The notes beneath the pieces were generated by a model that was not told the DNA's origin, did no database searches, and saw nothing but the letters and a program-made list of their open reading frames with translations. Source: Halobacteriovoraceae bacterium (GTDB lineage Bacteria > Bdellovibrionota > Bacteriovoracia > Bacteriovoracales > Bacteriovoracaceae). From it: 64,000 bases of DNA. Position numbers and translations under genes: made by a program. Shown here piece by piece: positions 8,246-16,930 of this stretch. The stretch is taken from the NCBI GenBank assembly GCA_002713145.1, contig PAVS01000005.1, positions 1 to 64,000 of the forward strand, given 5' to 3'. Position 1 is the first letter of the stretch. Each line of letters opens with the position of its first letter.

Positions 8246-9958
8246 ATGAGATTATCTTGCACTGCATTATTTTTATGGCTATCATTGCTTCCCGCTTGGG
8301 CCCAAGATTGGAGCGAAAATTCAGAACTTCCAGGTCAAGAGCGATGCTTTAATTCCCATGGTCATAGGGTTTGTCTAAGAGATGGGCACAGGGCCAATAT
8401 CTTAAACCTCAATCAAAACACTCTTCGCAAATATATCATCAAGGGTTCCGCCCACGCTCTTAATTATCCAGTGGATATTTCAGAGTTACAGCTCCCCGTA
8501 AAAGCGATGGAGAAATTTTTTAACGCTGACTCAAACTCTGCCCTGCGAAGATTCATTTTTAAAATTTCCAAAAAATTTGCACCTTTTAAAAATTTTGAAG
8601 ATCTATTTAATTGGGTGGGTTTGCATGATTACCCCAAAACAACTCTCGAAAAAGGACCCAATCTCATTGCCGATATGGGTGAACTTGAAGAATATCCTAT
8701 GGGAGTTTCGGTTAAAAATTTCAATCACGCCCAGGCCATGACTTTTAGCTGTGCCGCTTGTCACTCTCAAGATCTTTTTGGCACAAAGGTGCTCGGACTT
8801 TCAAATAGATTTCCTAGGGCCAATGAGGTTTTTATTTTAGGGCAAAAAGCGTTGCTTGCTTCTAATTCACTTCTTTTTCAAATACTCATCGGTCCTAGTG
8901 CTGACGATATGGAGATTTATAAAAACTCTCGCCACGCCATTAAATTTGTCGGATTAAAAGAACCTCAAACCCTAGGACTTGATACATCTCTGGCGCAAGT
9001 AGGACTCTCCCTGGCCAAAAGAGCTGATGATTCATATGCGACTCGCTCTCGCTTTGTGCGTGAAAGAAAATCACCTCTTGCAAAAGTGCCTGCTGATTCA
9101 AAGCCAGCTGTTTGGTGGAATTTAAAGTATAAAACAAAATGGCTTTCCGATGCTTCCATTGACAGCGGTAATCCAGTACATACTAATTTTTTATGGAATG
9201 AAATAGGCAGAGGTGTTGATTTAAAAAAACTTGAGAATTGGCTCGAAGTAAACAAAAAAACCATTGATGAGCTGACGGCCTATGTTTTTAATACCAAAGC
9301 TCCTCAATTTAATGATTTTTTTCCAGAAAAAATAGACATCGTTAAGGCCAAACGAGGAGAGAAAATCTTCTTAAATAGCTGCAAAGGTTGTCATGGAATT
9401 TATGAAAAAGGTTGGGGGCAAGAAAATAGCCACGAACTTGATTATGAGAAACTTATTGCGACCACTAAAGTTTGGTATCATAAAAAAACCATTGTGAAAG
9501 ACGTGGGCACAGACCCTTATCGCCACCAAGGAATGACTTATTTTTACAAGGACTTAAATAAATTAAAAATCTCTCAGTCCATAGGAACCCGTGTTGTACC
9601 TAAGAAAGGTTATGTTCCACCTCCGTTAGTAGGTATATGGGCCAGATGGCCGTATTTTCACAATAACTCAGCTCCTACCCTCTACGACGTTATTACTCCA
9701 GCAAAAAGTCGGGCCAAGACATATATAGCTGTTCCAAGTCAGGACAAGGAACTTGATTTTGATAAGCAGAAAAATGGCTACCCTAGTGCAGAGTATATAA
9801 GAGAGCCCTACAAGAGCGATTCAGAATACTTTTTTAACTCTAATAAAAAAGGGATGAGCAATAAAGGTCACGAAACAATGCTTCTTGATGAAAATGGAAG
9901 AGAAAAGCTCTCACATCAGGATAAATTGGACCTTATTGAGTTTCTTCAGACCCTGTAG
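8246..9958 (+). CDS. Secreted di-haem cytochrome c protein
   Basis: A 570-aa protein with a Sec signal peptide (residues 1-20, ending PAWAQ) and two c-type haem motifs: CAACH at 169-173 and CKGCH at 379-383. The second sits in a cytochrome-c-like domain preceded by RGEKIFLNS. The start at 8246 is supported by AGGAG 8 bases upstream; an in-frame TTG 33 bases earlier is less likely. The spacing of the haems and the segment IGTRVVPKKGYVPPPL resemble large periplasmic di-haem proteins of the peroxidase/c-type superfamily, but I cannot name the reaction. The 3' end overlaps the convergent FHA gene by 26 bases. Confidence 0.85.
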   Translation: MRLSCTALFLWLSLLPAWAQDWSENSELPGQERCFNSHGHRVCLRDGHRANILNLNQNTLRKYIIKGSAHALNYPVDISELQLPVKAMEKFFNADSNSALRRFIFKISKKFAPFKNFEDLFNWVGLHDYPKTTLEKGPNLIADMGELEEYPMGVSVKNFNHAQAMTFSCAACHSQDLFGTKVLGLSNRFPRANEVFILGQKALLASNSLLFQILIGPSADDMEIYKNSRHAIKFVGLKEPQTLGLDTSLAQVGLSLAKRADDSYATRSRFVRERKSPLAKVPADSKPAVWWNLKYKTKWLSDASIDSGNPVHTNFLWNEIGRGVDLKKLENWLEVNKKTIDELTAYVFNTKAPQFNDFFPEKIDIVKAKRGEKIFLNSCKGCHGIYEKGWGQENSHELDYEKLIATTKVWYHKKTIVKDVGTDPYRHQGMTYFYKDLNKLKISQSIGTRVVPKKGYVPPPLVGIWARWPYFHNNSAPTLYDVITPAKSRAKTYIAVPSQDKELDFDKQKNGYPSAEYIREPYKSDSEYFFNSNKKGMSNKGHETMLLDENGREKLSHQDKLDLIEFLQTL

Positions 9959-11930
9959 CTGTAAGCGCATTTTGAATGATGGGGTTAAGAGAGGGGATCC
10001 TTCTTCCTATAAGAAATTTCGTGTTCCTTCTCACTTCTAACTGAGGCTTCTCCCCAAAGTATCTAAAAAGAAAATTTTTATTAAAAGTTAAGACTGCTTG
10101 AGAGTAAACCTTATCCCCCATTTGTTTGACACCAATTAAAGTGATGGTTTCAAAGGGAGCATCAGCAAGAATCTTTTCATAGGGGCCAAGTAAGAATGAA
10201 GCCGCAAGCAGATTAAGTGAATAATCTTTGGCGGAAACTTGATAATTTTTTTTCTCTTTAAGTATGCGAACATAATCCTCTTTTTCCACAGAGAGTTTTT
10301 TAAGTAACTGGACAATTTCTCTACCATCTTCATCTGTAATCTCGTCACTCTCAAATTGTTTCTCAAGCCAAATTTGAATTTGAGTTAAATCTTGCACAAA
10401 AAAAGCTTTGTTATTCTCCAGTACAATTCCTTCGTAGGGAAGTCGAGTTCGAGTCGAGCTGATGGCACTACAAATCGATTGCTGTAGAGGTGTCGTGCAC
10501 TTTTCTATATCTATATAGTTTTGTATAGTACTTAGTAATTGCTTGATAAACTGTTGTTCGATAAGGCTTTCATCAAAATCAATATCAATCGTACTTCCCA
10601 TTCTTTGAAGTTCAGACTCAATATCTTTCGTCATATTAGAGTTCCAGTAAGTTTTAACTTTGAGAAGATTTTCTTGAGTATTGCTCATGAGAAGTTTAAA
10701 AGACCTTTTTGGAATCTCTATAAAACCTGGAACTTTTATTTCATGGCCAAAAATATCGTAGAGAAACATATAAACACTTTCGACTCTTTCAGGGACTTCG
10801 AATTGATTTTGCAGGAGTACATTCAAGAGCATAATGGGATAGAGATGCTTATTTTTTAAATAGGTATACATATTTTGATTAAGCTTATGTCCAGAAGCTT
10901 CAAACTCTGCCCAAGAAATCTCATCAGAGTAATTTTGTTCATAATATGATTTTAATAATGACTTCTCAGCATTTGAGTAGTTAAAGCTTTGAGATAAATT
11001 GCTTTCAACATTTTTTCGATTCAGGCCAATCAAGAGTTTTTTATCAATAAGACTTACTCCTTCATTGGGTTCAGTAAAAAAAAGGCTTAAGCTGCGACAT
11101 ATATCAGAAACCTCAGCTCCCTCACATTTTTTATTTTTAAAATAATCTAGAATCTCATCTTGGCTAAGTTTGACTTTTTCAGGAACAAAACCAGCAAACT
11201 CATAATTCTTATTCTTTTTCTCCTGTGTGATCCGCTCAATTTTTTTCAAACTGGGAAGATAATGGTTCTTATAGTAAATAAAACCAGAAGCTAAAATAGT
11301 GATCATAACAACACCTAAAGTGCTTAGGCTAAATTTCTGATTAATCCTAGGAGGGTCCTTTTTAACTCTTCTATTGGTGCGAATTCTCTTAGACTTTGTT
11401 TGCTCAAGTTTTTTTCGTTTAAGCTCTTTTCTTTGCTGCAGATTCGTTTGTTTAACTTCAACTTTAACCTCAGGAATTTCCTTTGCTTCCTGATAGAGCT
11501 GAGGTCTATACTTTTTCCTATCCACTTCCTCATCTTTACTTTCAGAATCTCCCAGCAAAGACTTTTTTAGCTCTTCAGCAGAGTGATCTTCAGCTGGCAG
11601 ATCAAAGTTAATCTTATACTTATTGGGATCTTCCTCTACTTTTGGGGTTTCATTATAGATGTAGATCCCTCCTATCTCGATAGGAAGTTCTTCAGTGAAT
11701 TCGTTTTGCTTAATTTTCGTGACTTGGTTGATGCCTAAAAAGGTGGGAAAGTCTTTGGTGTGAAGATCGAAGTATAACTTTTCGTTCAGCTTATAAACTT
11801 TGACATGAACCTTGGCCACACCTTCATATTCCAAACAGATATCACAGCGAGGGTCAGAACCTATAAAGATCTTTTCTTTATCAAATGTATAATCAAAATC
11901 TTCATCCGCGATTTCTACTCTTAACTGCAT
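9933..11930 (-). CDS. FHA-domain transmembrane protein
   Basis: A 665-aa protein. Residues 1-95 form an FHA-like beta-sandwich (IGSDPRCDICLEYEG, then FPTFLGINQV). The usual GR and SxxH phosphothreonine-binding residues are altered to GS and AKVH, so phosphopeptide binding is doubtful. A Lys/Arg-rich cytoplasmic stretch (about 135-195) leads into one transmembrane helix (about 201-220), then a periplasmic region of about 440 residues with no family I recognise. A sigma70-like promoter places the transcription start at the ATG, so the mRNA may be leaderless, and no ribosome binding site is visible. The gene ends inside the convergent cytochrome gene. Confidence 0.82.
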   Translation of the reverse strand: MQLRVEIADEDFDYTFDKEKIFIGSDPRCDICLEYEGVAKVHVKVYKLNEKLYFDLHTKDFPTFLGINQVTKIKQNEFTEELPIEIGGIYIYNETPKVEEDPNKYKINFDLPAEDHSAEELKKSLLGDSESKDEEVDRKKYRPQLYQEAKEIPEVKVEVKQTNLQQRKELKRKKLEQTKSKRIRTNRRVKKDPPRINQKFSLSTLGVVMITILASGFIYYKNHYLPSLKKIERITQEKKNKNYEFAGFVPEKVKLSQDEILDYFKNKKCEGAEVSDICRSLSLFFTEPNEGVSLIDKKLLIGLNRKNVESNLSQSFNYSNAEKSLLKSYYEQNYSDEISWAEFEASGHKLNQNMYTYLKNKHLYPIMLLNVLLQNQFEVPERVESVYMFLYDIFGHEIKVPGFIEIPKRSFKLLMSNTQENLLKVKTYWNSNMTKDIESELQRMGSTIDIDFDESLIEQQFIKQLLSTIQNYIDIEKCTTPLQQSICSAISSTRTRLPYEGIVLENNKAFFVQDLTQIQIWLEKQFESDEITDEDGREIVQLLKKLSVEKEDYVRILKEKKNYQVSAKDYSLNLLAASFLLGPYEKILADAPFETITLIGVKQMGDKVYSQAVLTFNKNFLFRYFGEKPQLEVRRNTKFLIGRRIPSLNPIIQNALTATGSEETQ

Positions 11931-11936
11931 AATATT

Positions 11937-11964
11937 ATTGTATTAAATCTTTGAGTGAAAACAA
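11937..11964 (-). promoter_or_regulatory. Promoter of the FHA gene, probably leaderless
   Basis: On the minus strand TTGTTT (11964-11959) is followed after 16 bases by TACAAT (11942-11937). The ATG of the FHA gene begins 7 bases after the -10 element, where transcription should start. No Shine-Dalgarno sequence precedes the ATG. Confidence 0.5.
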
Positions 11965-12059
11965 CAAGAATTCAGCCTGATAGCAAACAAAATCCAATGT
12001 TAAACGATAAACCTGAGTTATTTTAACAGGAATAGTGATAAGAAAATATAAGGGTAGAA

Positions 12060-13081
12060 ATAAAAGGAAATAAGGTAATTGGTGAGAAGGAATTCCGTTG
12101 ATTTGACTCAACTTCACTCTCTTCTCGCCCAAACCTTCTTTTTCGGATCCGCACATTTGGATTTCCCAAGTACGGTTGCCAAGACCGGCTTTGAGTACTC
12201 ACCTCTTTTACCTCCATCCAACTAAAACTTAAGATGACTCGTCATACATTTTAGTCTTTTGGAGTTTGGTTAGCTCTCCAGAGTTTTTAAACAGTCATAA
12301 AAACTCACGCCTTAGTAGTAGCAATAAAGGCTGTATTATCACCACTACGGCCTCCAAGATCCTCGGGACAAGTCCCTTGTCGATCTCGTACGCACAACTT
12401 TAAAACAACCAATCGCAAATGATTTGGTTAATCCCAAGTCAAGGTTAACCTAGCTTTAAAGTTGCTTCCGCGCTTTCACAAAATCCCCTTTCCAACATGT
12501 CGACCTAAGGTGATAGGATTAAAAATGTCAGCTGCTCTTCCCTAGTTCTTGACTGACAACTTCGACCTTCGCCCGGTTTGCCATCGGGCTCGGCTTTTAA
12601 TCTAAAGTGAAACAAAAGTCTCCGACAACCTTGTTCTACTTTATTCACCATTCAGGTTCACAATTGCTTCAACCTGCTGGATGCGGTCTATAAAGCTCGG
12701 ATAAACTTTATAAACTCTCTGGATTCGCTCCTAGATTTTTTATCACTAAAAAACCACTGAATCCTGGCTTCTGGCCGCAACTTAGGAGTAGGCCAGGAAG
12801 GACTTTCACCTTCGAGGTTTTTTGCTAGCGTCGCCGCTCGCAAACTGTATACATACTTTACGACCACCTCAGAAAAAAATCCAATTCAATAATTATATTC
12901 TACCGAACTAGTTTTTATATTGATTCGAGTTGGTCAACATTGCACTTTCGCCAATTTTTTGTGGCATAGATATTTCTCATTACGATGTAAGTCCCTGATA
13001 TCTCACTTCACACTTGCTCAATTTAAATAAAATCCAACTATATGTTATACTAAACCTAGGTCTTAGAGCCACACACTCTCT
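12060..13081 (-). ncRNA. Large structured RNA of unknown family (possible ORF-less group II intron-like)
   Basis: About 1 kb without a credible gene but packed with hairpins. Examples are arms 12960-12965/13068-13073 (6 bp closing a 114-base domain), 12721-12764 (nested), 12763-12768/12792-12797, 12706-12715/12686-12695, 12405-12414/12455-12464 (10 bp), 12367-12381, 12309-12351 (about 16 of 18 positions paired) and 12281-12306 (9 bp). Where arms differ, they form G-U pairs in minus-strand RNA but A-C mismatches in plus-strand RNA, so the minus strand is favoured. A promoter at 13088-13116 would start it near 13081. The element at 12146-12177 resembles a group II intron domain V (GAAA in the loop region, two-base bulge) but has AAC where the catalytic AGC triad is expected. 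No reverse transcriptase is present. Family unknown; coordinates approximate. Confidence 0.45.
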
Positions 13082-13087
13082 GACTGA

Positions 13088-13116
13088 AGTATTCACATTG
13101 CATTAAAAAGGTCCAA
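13088..13116 (-). promoter_or_regulatory. Candidate promoter of the structured RNA
   Basis: On the minus strand TTGGAC (13116-13111) is separated by 17 bases from AATACT (13093-13088). This predicts a start near 13081, eight bases before the first arm of the closing stem of the structured RNA. Each box is a partial match to the sigma70 consensus. Confidence 0.35.
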
Positions 13117-13136
13117 GTTCTTTGGGCCTTTTTTTT
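13105..13136 (+). terminator. Intrinsic terminator upstream of hipBA
   Basis: The hairpin AAGGTCC-loop-GGGCCTT is followed by eight T residues on the plus strand. No plus-strand gene precedes it. It would insulate hipBA from antisense transcription of the structured-RNA region, or end a short unknown plus-strand RNA (a TATACT lies at 13046-13051). Confidence 0.7.
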
Positions 13137-13206
13137 ATACGGATTTAAGTATACATTGTTTTTATACGATAATTAGTATATAATATTTTTATACGCTTAT
13201 TCGTAT
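13137..13206 (+). promoter_or_regulatory. hipBA promoter with three palindromic operators
   Basis: Three copies of ATAC-N8-GTAT lie at 13137-13152, 13164-13179 and 13191-13206, exactly 27 bases apart. The promoter is TTGTTT (13156-13161), 17 bases, then TATAAT (13179-13184). The middle operator fills the spacer, and the third touches the start of the message. This is the arrangement expected for autorepression by HipB, whose known E. coli operators are also palindromes with an 8-base spacer. Confidence 0.8.
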
Positions 13207-13216
13207 GGAGAACATG

Positions 13217-13489
13217 ATGCAAATAGACAATATCAAAACACCCAAACAGCTCTCAACGGCCTTAAAACGCATGAGAAAGGCTCAAGGTCTATCCCAAACT
13301 GACTTGGCAAAAAAAATGAATATGCGCCAACCTACCGTCAGTGATATCGAAAATGGAAGAGGCACCCTTGATTCTTTTTTCAAAGTGCTGCAAGCTCTTG
13401 GCGCAGGACTTTCCATAAATGATGAGCTGATCGGAAATAATAAAAAAAATAAAGATATTGATACCATGATTCATCTTATCGAGGACTAA
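13217..13489 (+). CDS. hipB: HipB antitoxin, Xre-family repressor
   Basis: A 90-aa DNA-binding antitoxin of a type II toxin-antitoxin module. The helix-turn-helix is clear (LSQTDLAKKMNMRQPTVSDI, about residues 25-44), and the C-terminal tail is Asn/Lys-rich. I chose the ATG at 13217 because GGAG at 13207-13210 is well spaced from it; ATGs at 13214 and 13205 are in frame, the latter lying inside the third operator. Its stop overlaps the hipA start as TAATG, so translation is coupled. It is expected to neutralise HipA and repress the operon. Confidence 0.9.
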   Translation: MQIDNIKTPKQLSTALKRMRKAQGLSQTDLAKKMNMRQPTVSDIENGRGTLDSFFKVLQALGAGLSINDELIGNNKKNKDIDTMIHLIED

Positions 13490-14787
13490 TGGGACGCTTA
13501 AAAAAAACCACCAATTTAGACGTCTACCTCAACAATGTTAAAGTCTCCACTCTCACCAAAGATATGAGTGGTCGTATTAGCATGAAGTACGATAGCGAGT
13601 GGATTCATAACGGCTTTCCTATTTCCTATTCTCTCCCCTTGCAAGAAAGCTCTTTTAAAGGGGATGTTGTTACAAGATATTTAGATAATCTGCTACCAGA
13701 CAATATTGAAATTAAAAAAACAGTGGCCACTAAATTTGGTGCGGAAAGCACCAGGCCCTTTGATATGCTCGCTGTTATTGGAAGAGATTGTGTCGGAGCT
13801 CTTTCTTTTCTCCCCGAAGGTTTTGTCCCTAAAAATACTTTTGAACTAAAATACAATCCACTAACTAAAAAAGAGATCACTCAAAGACTCAATGGCCTAA
13901 GCAGTGCAACTCCTCTAGGTATGGCGGATAATGACTTTAGACTCTCCATCGCCGGGGCTCAAGAAAAAACCGCTTTTCTCAAAATAAATAATAAATGGTG
14001 TGAGCCCATTGGACTGACCCCAACCACACATATCTTTAAAAAATCCCTCGGGGCTTTGGGTATGGACGCTGATTTTTCGGACAGTGTGGATAATGAATAT
14101 TTTTGTTTGTGGCTATTGAGACATTTTGGTCTGGACTCCTGCAATAGTGAAATAGAAATTTTTGATGATGACAAAGTTTTAGTGGTGGAACGCTTTGATC
14201 GCAAGTGGGCCAAGCTCAATGATAAAGATATACTGGTTCGCATCCCCCAAGAAGACTTATGTCAGGCCTTAGAAGTCTCCCCTTATCAAAAATACCAATC
14301 TGAAGGAGGCCCTGGCATCGTTGATATTTGTCAGCTCTTACGTGCCTCCATCAATGAGAATGATAGAGCGAATTTTTTTAAGGCCATTATGATTTTTGAT
14401 CTGCTCTATGCCACTGATGGACATGCCAAAAACTTTAGTCTCACTTTAAATAGTAAGGGCTTTAAACTCACTCCATTCTATGATGTGATGAGTGGTTATT
14501 TTTTGCATGCCAGAGAAAACCATGCTCTTGAAAAATTAAAGCTGGCGATGAAAGTGGGAAAGACCGGGCATTATGCTTTTAAAAGAATTTCGCTCAAACA
14601 TTATGCTCAAACGGCCAAGGCCTGTGCTATCAACCCTGAGAGTTTTGATAAAATTGTCAGTGAAATAAAAAATGATTTGAGCATACTTAATATTAATTTT
14701 AAGCAGCTCGATAAAAACCTCAATCAAGATACGGCAACTATGATCATAGAGGGAATGAATAAACGAGCTAAGATCTTACTCAAATAA
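13489..14787 (+). CDS. hipA: HipA-family serine/threonine kinase toxin
   Basis: A 432-aa protein kinase toxin; E. coli HipA phosphorylates glutamyl-tRNA synthetase and induces persistence. The N-terminal HipA domain (about 1-110) includes YLDNLLPDN. The kinase core includes SIAGAQEK (153-160), THIFK (180-184), VVERFDR (232-238), catalytic Asp310 in DGHAKN and metal-binding Asp332 in PFYDVMS. All key residues are present, so the toxin looks active. The length matches E. coli HipA. It is coupled to hipB by a 1-base overlap. The target here is not known. Confidence 0.93.
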   Translation: MGRLKKTTNLDVYLNNVKVSTLTKDMSGRISMKYDSEWIHNGFPISYSLPLQESSFKGDVVTRYLDNLLPDNIEIKKTVATKFGAESTRPFDMLAVIGRDCVGALSFLPEGFVPKNTFELKYNPLTKKEITQRLNGLSSATPLGMADNDFRLSIAGAQEKTAFLKINNKWCEPIGLTPTTHIFKKSLGALGMDADFSDSVDNEYFCLWLLRHFGLDSCNSEIEIFDDDKVLVVERFDRKWAKLNDKDILVRIPQEDLCQALEVSPYQKYQSEGGPGIVDICQLLRASINENDRANFFKAIMIFDLLYATDGHAKNFSLTLNSKGFKLTPFYDVMSGYFLHARENHALEKLKLAMKVGKTGHYAFKRISLKHYAQTAKACAINPESFDKIVSEIKNDLSILNINFKQLDKNLNQDTATMIIEGMNKRAKILLK

Positions 14788-14789
14788 AA

Positions 14790-14812
14790 AAGGAAGGGGT
14801 AGGCCCTTCCTT
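14790..14812. terminator. Bidirectional intrinsic terminator
   Basis: AAGGAAGGG pairs with CCCTTCCTT across a 5-base loop. On the minus strand it is followed by a T6 run, so it should end the secreted coiled-coil gene at 14839. On the plus strand, just after hipA, the downstream sequence is only moderately T-rich. Confidence 0.75.
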
Positions 14813-14838
14813 ATATTGATTTAATATTTTCTATTTTT

Positions 14839-15621
14839 TTAATTTCCGCGTCGACCACCACGTCTGCGGCCTCTGCGTCCTCCATTATCATTATTTCCAC
14901 CATCATTATCTCCAGCGACAACTCTTGGCATTTTGATAGCGAGTGCTTCTTTAGCAATATTTTCTACATCTGGCTTTATCCCTTGAGCATGCTCTTGGTT
15001 ATAGACAGGAAAACAAGTTAAGCTTGTGAGGAGTTTCTTTTTTCTTTTGTCAGAAGTTCTGCTTCCAAGCCCAAGAAAACCACCTCTATCTCTATTATCA
15101 AAAAAGCCTTCTTTTTGAGCGTTTTCTAGAAGAGCATTTTTAGCGTCTTCAGCTGTGATTCCTTCTCCAAAAAAGATGGCTTTCTTACCTACAAAACGTC
15201 CCCAATCACCACGATCATACTGAGTTTGATTTCCGGTTTCAGGGTAGATGGCAGCACACTCGTGCTTAACAATTATATTACGCCCAATTCTTTTTTGAAT
15301 GTCTCTATTATGCTCAGTCACTTTAGCAATGCGATTATCTGCTTTACCATTCGCTGTTTCAAGCCCTTGGGACTGGGCCACTTGTATCGCTTTGTCAGAT
15401 TTACACTGATTAAGTTCTCGATCTCTTTTGCCTTGCTGATTGATATCTCGCTCAGTAAGTCTGATATCACGATCATTTGCGTTTACTTGAGCATTCGCAC
15501 GATCAAGGGCCACTTGGCAATCCGCTAATCTGGCTTGCTCTCTTTGTAAATTAGAGCAATAGTCTTGAGCATAAGCTGAAGTCAATAATGTAAATGTTGA
15601 TACTAGTAATATATTTTTCAT
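14839..15621 (-). CDS. Secreted coiled-coil protein with Arg/Gly-rich tail
   Basis: A 260-aa protein of no recognised family. A Sec signal peptide (residues 1-18, ending SAYAQ) precedes a Gln/Arg/Asp-rich coiled coil (about 25-110). A small domain follows with VGKK-GEG-AxxA spacing (about 143-165), then a tail of Gly, Asn and Arg (GGRRGRRRGGRRGN). The VGKK-GEG module recurs in the gene just upstream (15643), so the two look like distant paralogues in one operon, 21 bases apart. The basic tail could bind nucleic acid or an anionic surface; that is inference. Confidence 0.75.
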   Translation of the reverse strand: MKNILLVSTFTLLTSAYAQDYCSNLQREQARLADCQVALDRANAQVNANDRDIRLTERDINQQGKRDRELNQCKSDKAIQVAQSQGLETANGKADNRIAKVTEHNRDIQKRIGRNIIVKHECAAIYPETGNQTQYDRGDWGRFVGKKAIFFGEGITAEDAKNALLENAQKEGFFDNRDRGGFLGLGSRTSDKRKKKLLTSLTCFPVYNQEHAQGIKPDVENIAKEALAIKMPRVVAGDNDGGNNDNGGRRGRRRGGRRGN

Positions 15622-15642
15622 ATTTATTCTCCGTTCAATACC

Positions 15643-16725
15643 TTATTTTAATTTCTGACAATTAACAGTTCCTCTGAACTCATCTTGGTCACCACATCCA
15701 TCATTTTTTCTATTTGGACAGTTCATAAAGGCCGCCATAACTGCTTTCGCTTTACTCTCACCTTCACCACGATAAGTACCTCTTCGCTTCTTTCCAACTT
15801 TGCTCAGGGTACATCTATATTTTTCACCTTGATCCGCAGCAGCTCTAACCAAATTTAACTTTTCAGAAGTCTGAGCTTTAACTGCATCTAAACTGGCAGA
15901 CTTTGAATTATAAGTCCTAGTTAAGCTTGCTACTTGTTTTTTTACATCATTGAGGTTTTCGTTACATCTGATAATGGGCTTGTTCAGCTCAGTTAACTGA
16001 CGTCTCACTCTAATAAGTCTTCTATTTGTTCTATCAACTCTGCGATTAGCTTCTGGAACTTCAGATGAAAAACACTGATCAGCTTGGGACTGAATTCCAG
16101 GAGATCCAACTCTTCCAATGAGATCCCCTCGACACTGACGCTGTCTCTCTTCTTCCACTCTGATCGCCACTTGTCTCTCAATTTCTCTTTGGCGCTCTAA
16201 TTCAATCCTTCTTCTTTCCGCTTCAATACGAGCAGCTTCATCATTTGGATCCACTTGTGGTGGAGTTGGATCAGTTGGATAATTAGGATAGTCAGGCTGA
16301 GTTGGCTGTGTCGGCTCTACACGGCTTTGGCTTCCTTCAACTGACACATACATACCGTGGTAGGCACGCCATGATTCTGCTCTAATGAGAACCTTGTTGA
16401 TTGGATCATTTGAATTGGCTTCAAGAGTTAATTTAGCATTTGAGCCGGTTAAAAATTGCTCTCCGGCCATAGTCACATGATTCCCACCCATAGTGACATA
16501 ACTCACATTATAGATTTGAAGTTTATGAGATGAGCTCGAGGGATCAACAAGTTCCGCTGTAAGAGTCACATATAGGTTATTCACCGGTTGATTGAGGACG
16601 ACTTGATAAGTTGCTCCTCCACTTCTTCTGGTGACATTTGAAATACTTTGTTCTTGGAAGAGCTCACTTGCAAATGCAATGGATGCAAGTAAAGCTAGGG
16701 GCCATAGAAATCTTGTTGCTATCAT
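15643..16725 (-). CDS. Secreted beta-domain/coiled-coil protein
   Basis: A 360-aa protein with a signal peptide (residues 1-19, ending AFASE). Residues 20-130 are beta-rich. A Pro/Thr linker (about 135-158) precedes an Arg/Glu-rich coiled coil (about 160-300). The C-terminal Cys-containing module repeats the VGKK...GEG...A pattern of the downstream gene. No enzyme motif is seen. An exported structural or envelope role fits the architecture but is unproven. It is divergent to tRNA-Ala; the 205-base gap holds a run of CT repeats next to the start and AT-rich DNA, with nothing else I can name. Confidence 0.75.
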   Translation of the reverse strand: MIATRFLWPLALLASIAFASELFQEQSISNVTRRSGGATYQVVLNQPVNNLYVTLTAELVDPSSSSHKLQIYNVSYVTMGGNHVTMAGEQFLTGSNAKLTLEANSNDPINKVLIRAESWRAYHGMYVSVEGSQSRVEPTQPTQPDYPNYPTDPTPPQVDPNDEAARIEAERRRIELERQREIERQVAIRVEEERQRQCRGDLIGRVGSPGIQSQADQCFSSEVPEANRRVDRTNRRLIRVRRQLTELNKPIIRCNENLNDVKKQVASLTRTYNSKSASLDAVKAQTSEKLNLVRAAADQGEKYRCTLSKVGKKRRGTYRGEGESKAKAVMAAFMNCPNRKNDGCGDQDEFRGTVNCQKLK

Positions 16726-16930
16726 AATTACCTCTCTCTCTCATAGCTTTTTAAAATAATCTTTGGCATTACAAAGCAATTCTCAGGCCAAAAAAATCTT
16801 CAAAAACTGCCCTAATCAGGGTTTCACAAGGTAATATTTATGGTCAGTGTTTAATATATAGACATATTTTCTGTATTTTTGGATTGTAAACCCTTGAATT
16901 CTCTGCTATTTTTTTAGGATCACTAAATAA

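Noticed and set aside
12146-12177. A definite group II intron call from the domain V-like hairpin
   Set aside because: The AGC triad reads AAC, the 5' boundary is not certain and no maturase is present. It is kept only as one hypothesis.
11935-12217. Two short minus-strand reading frames of 64-73 codons
   Set aside because: They lie in the hairpin-dense region and overlap each other, lack a ribosome binding site and have no recognisable protein features.
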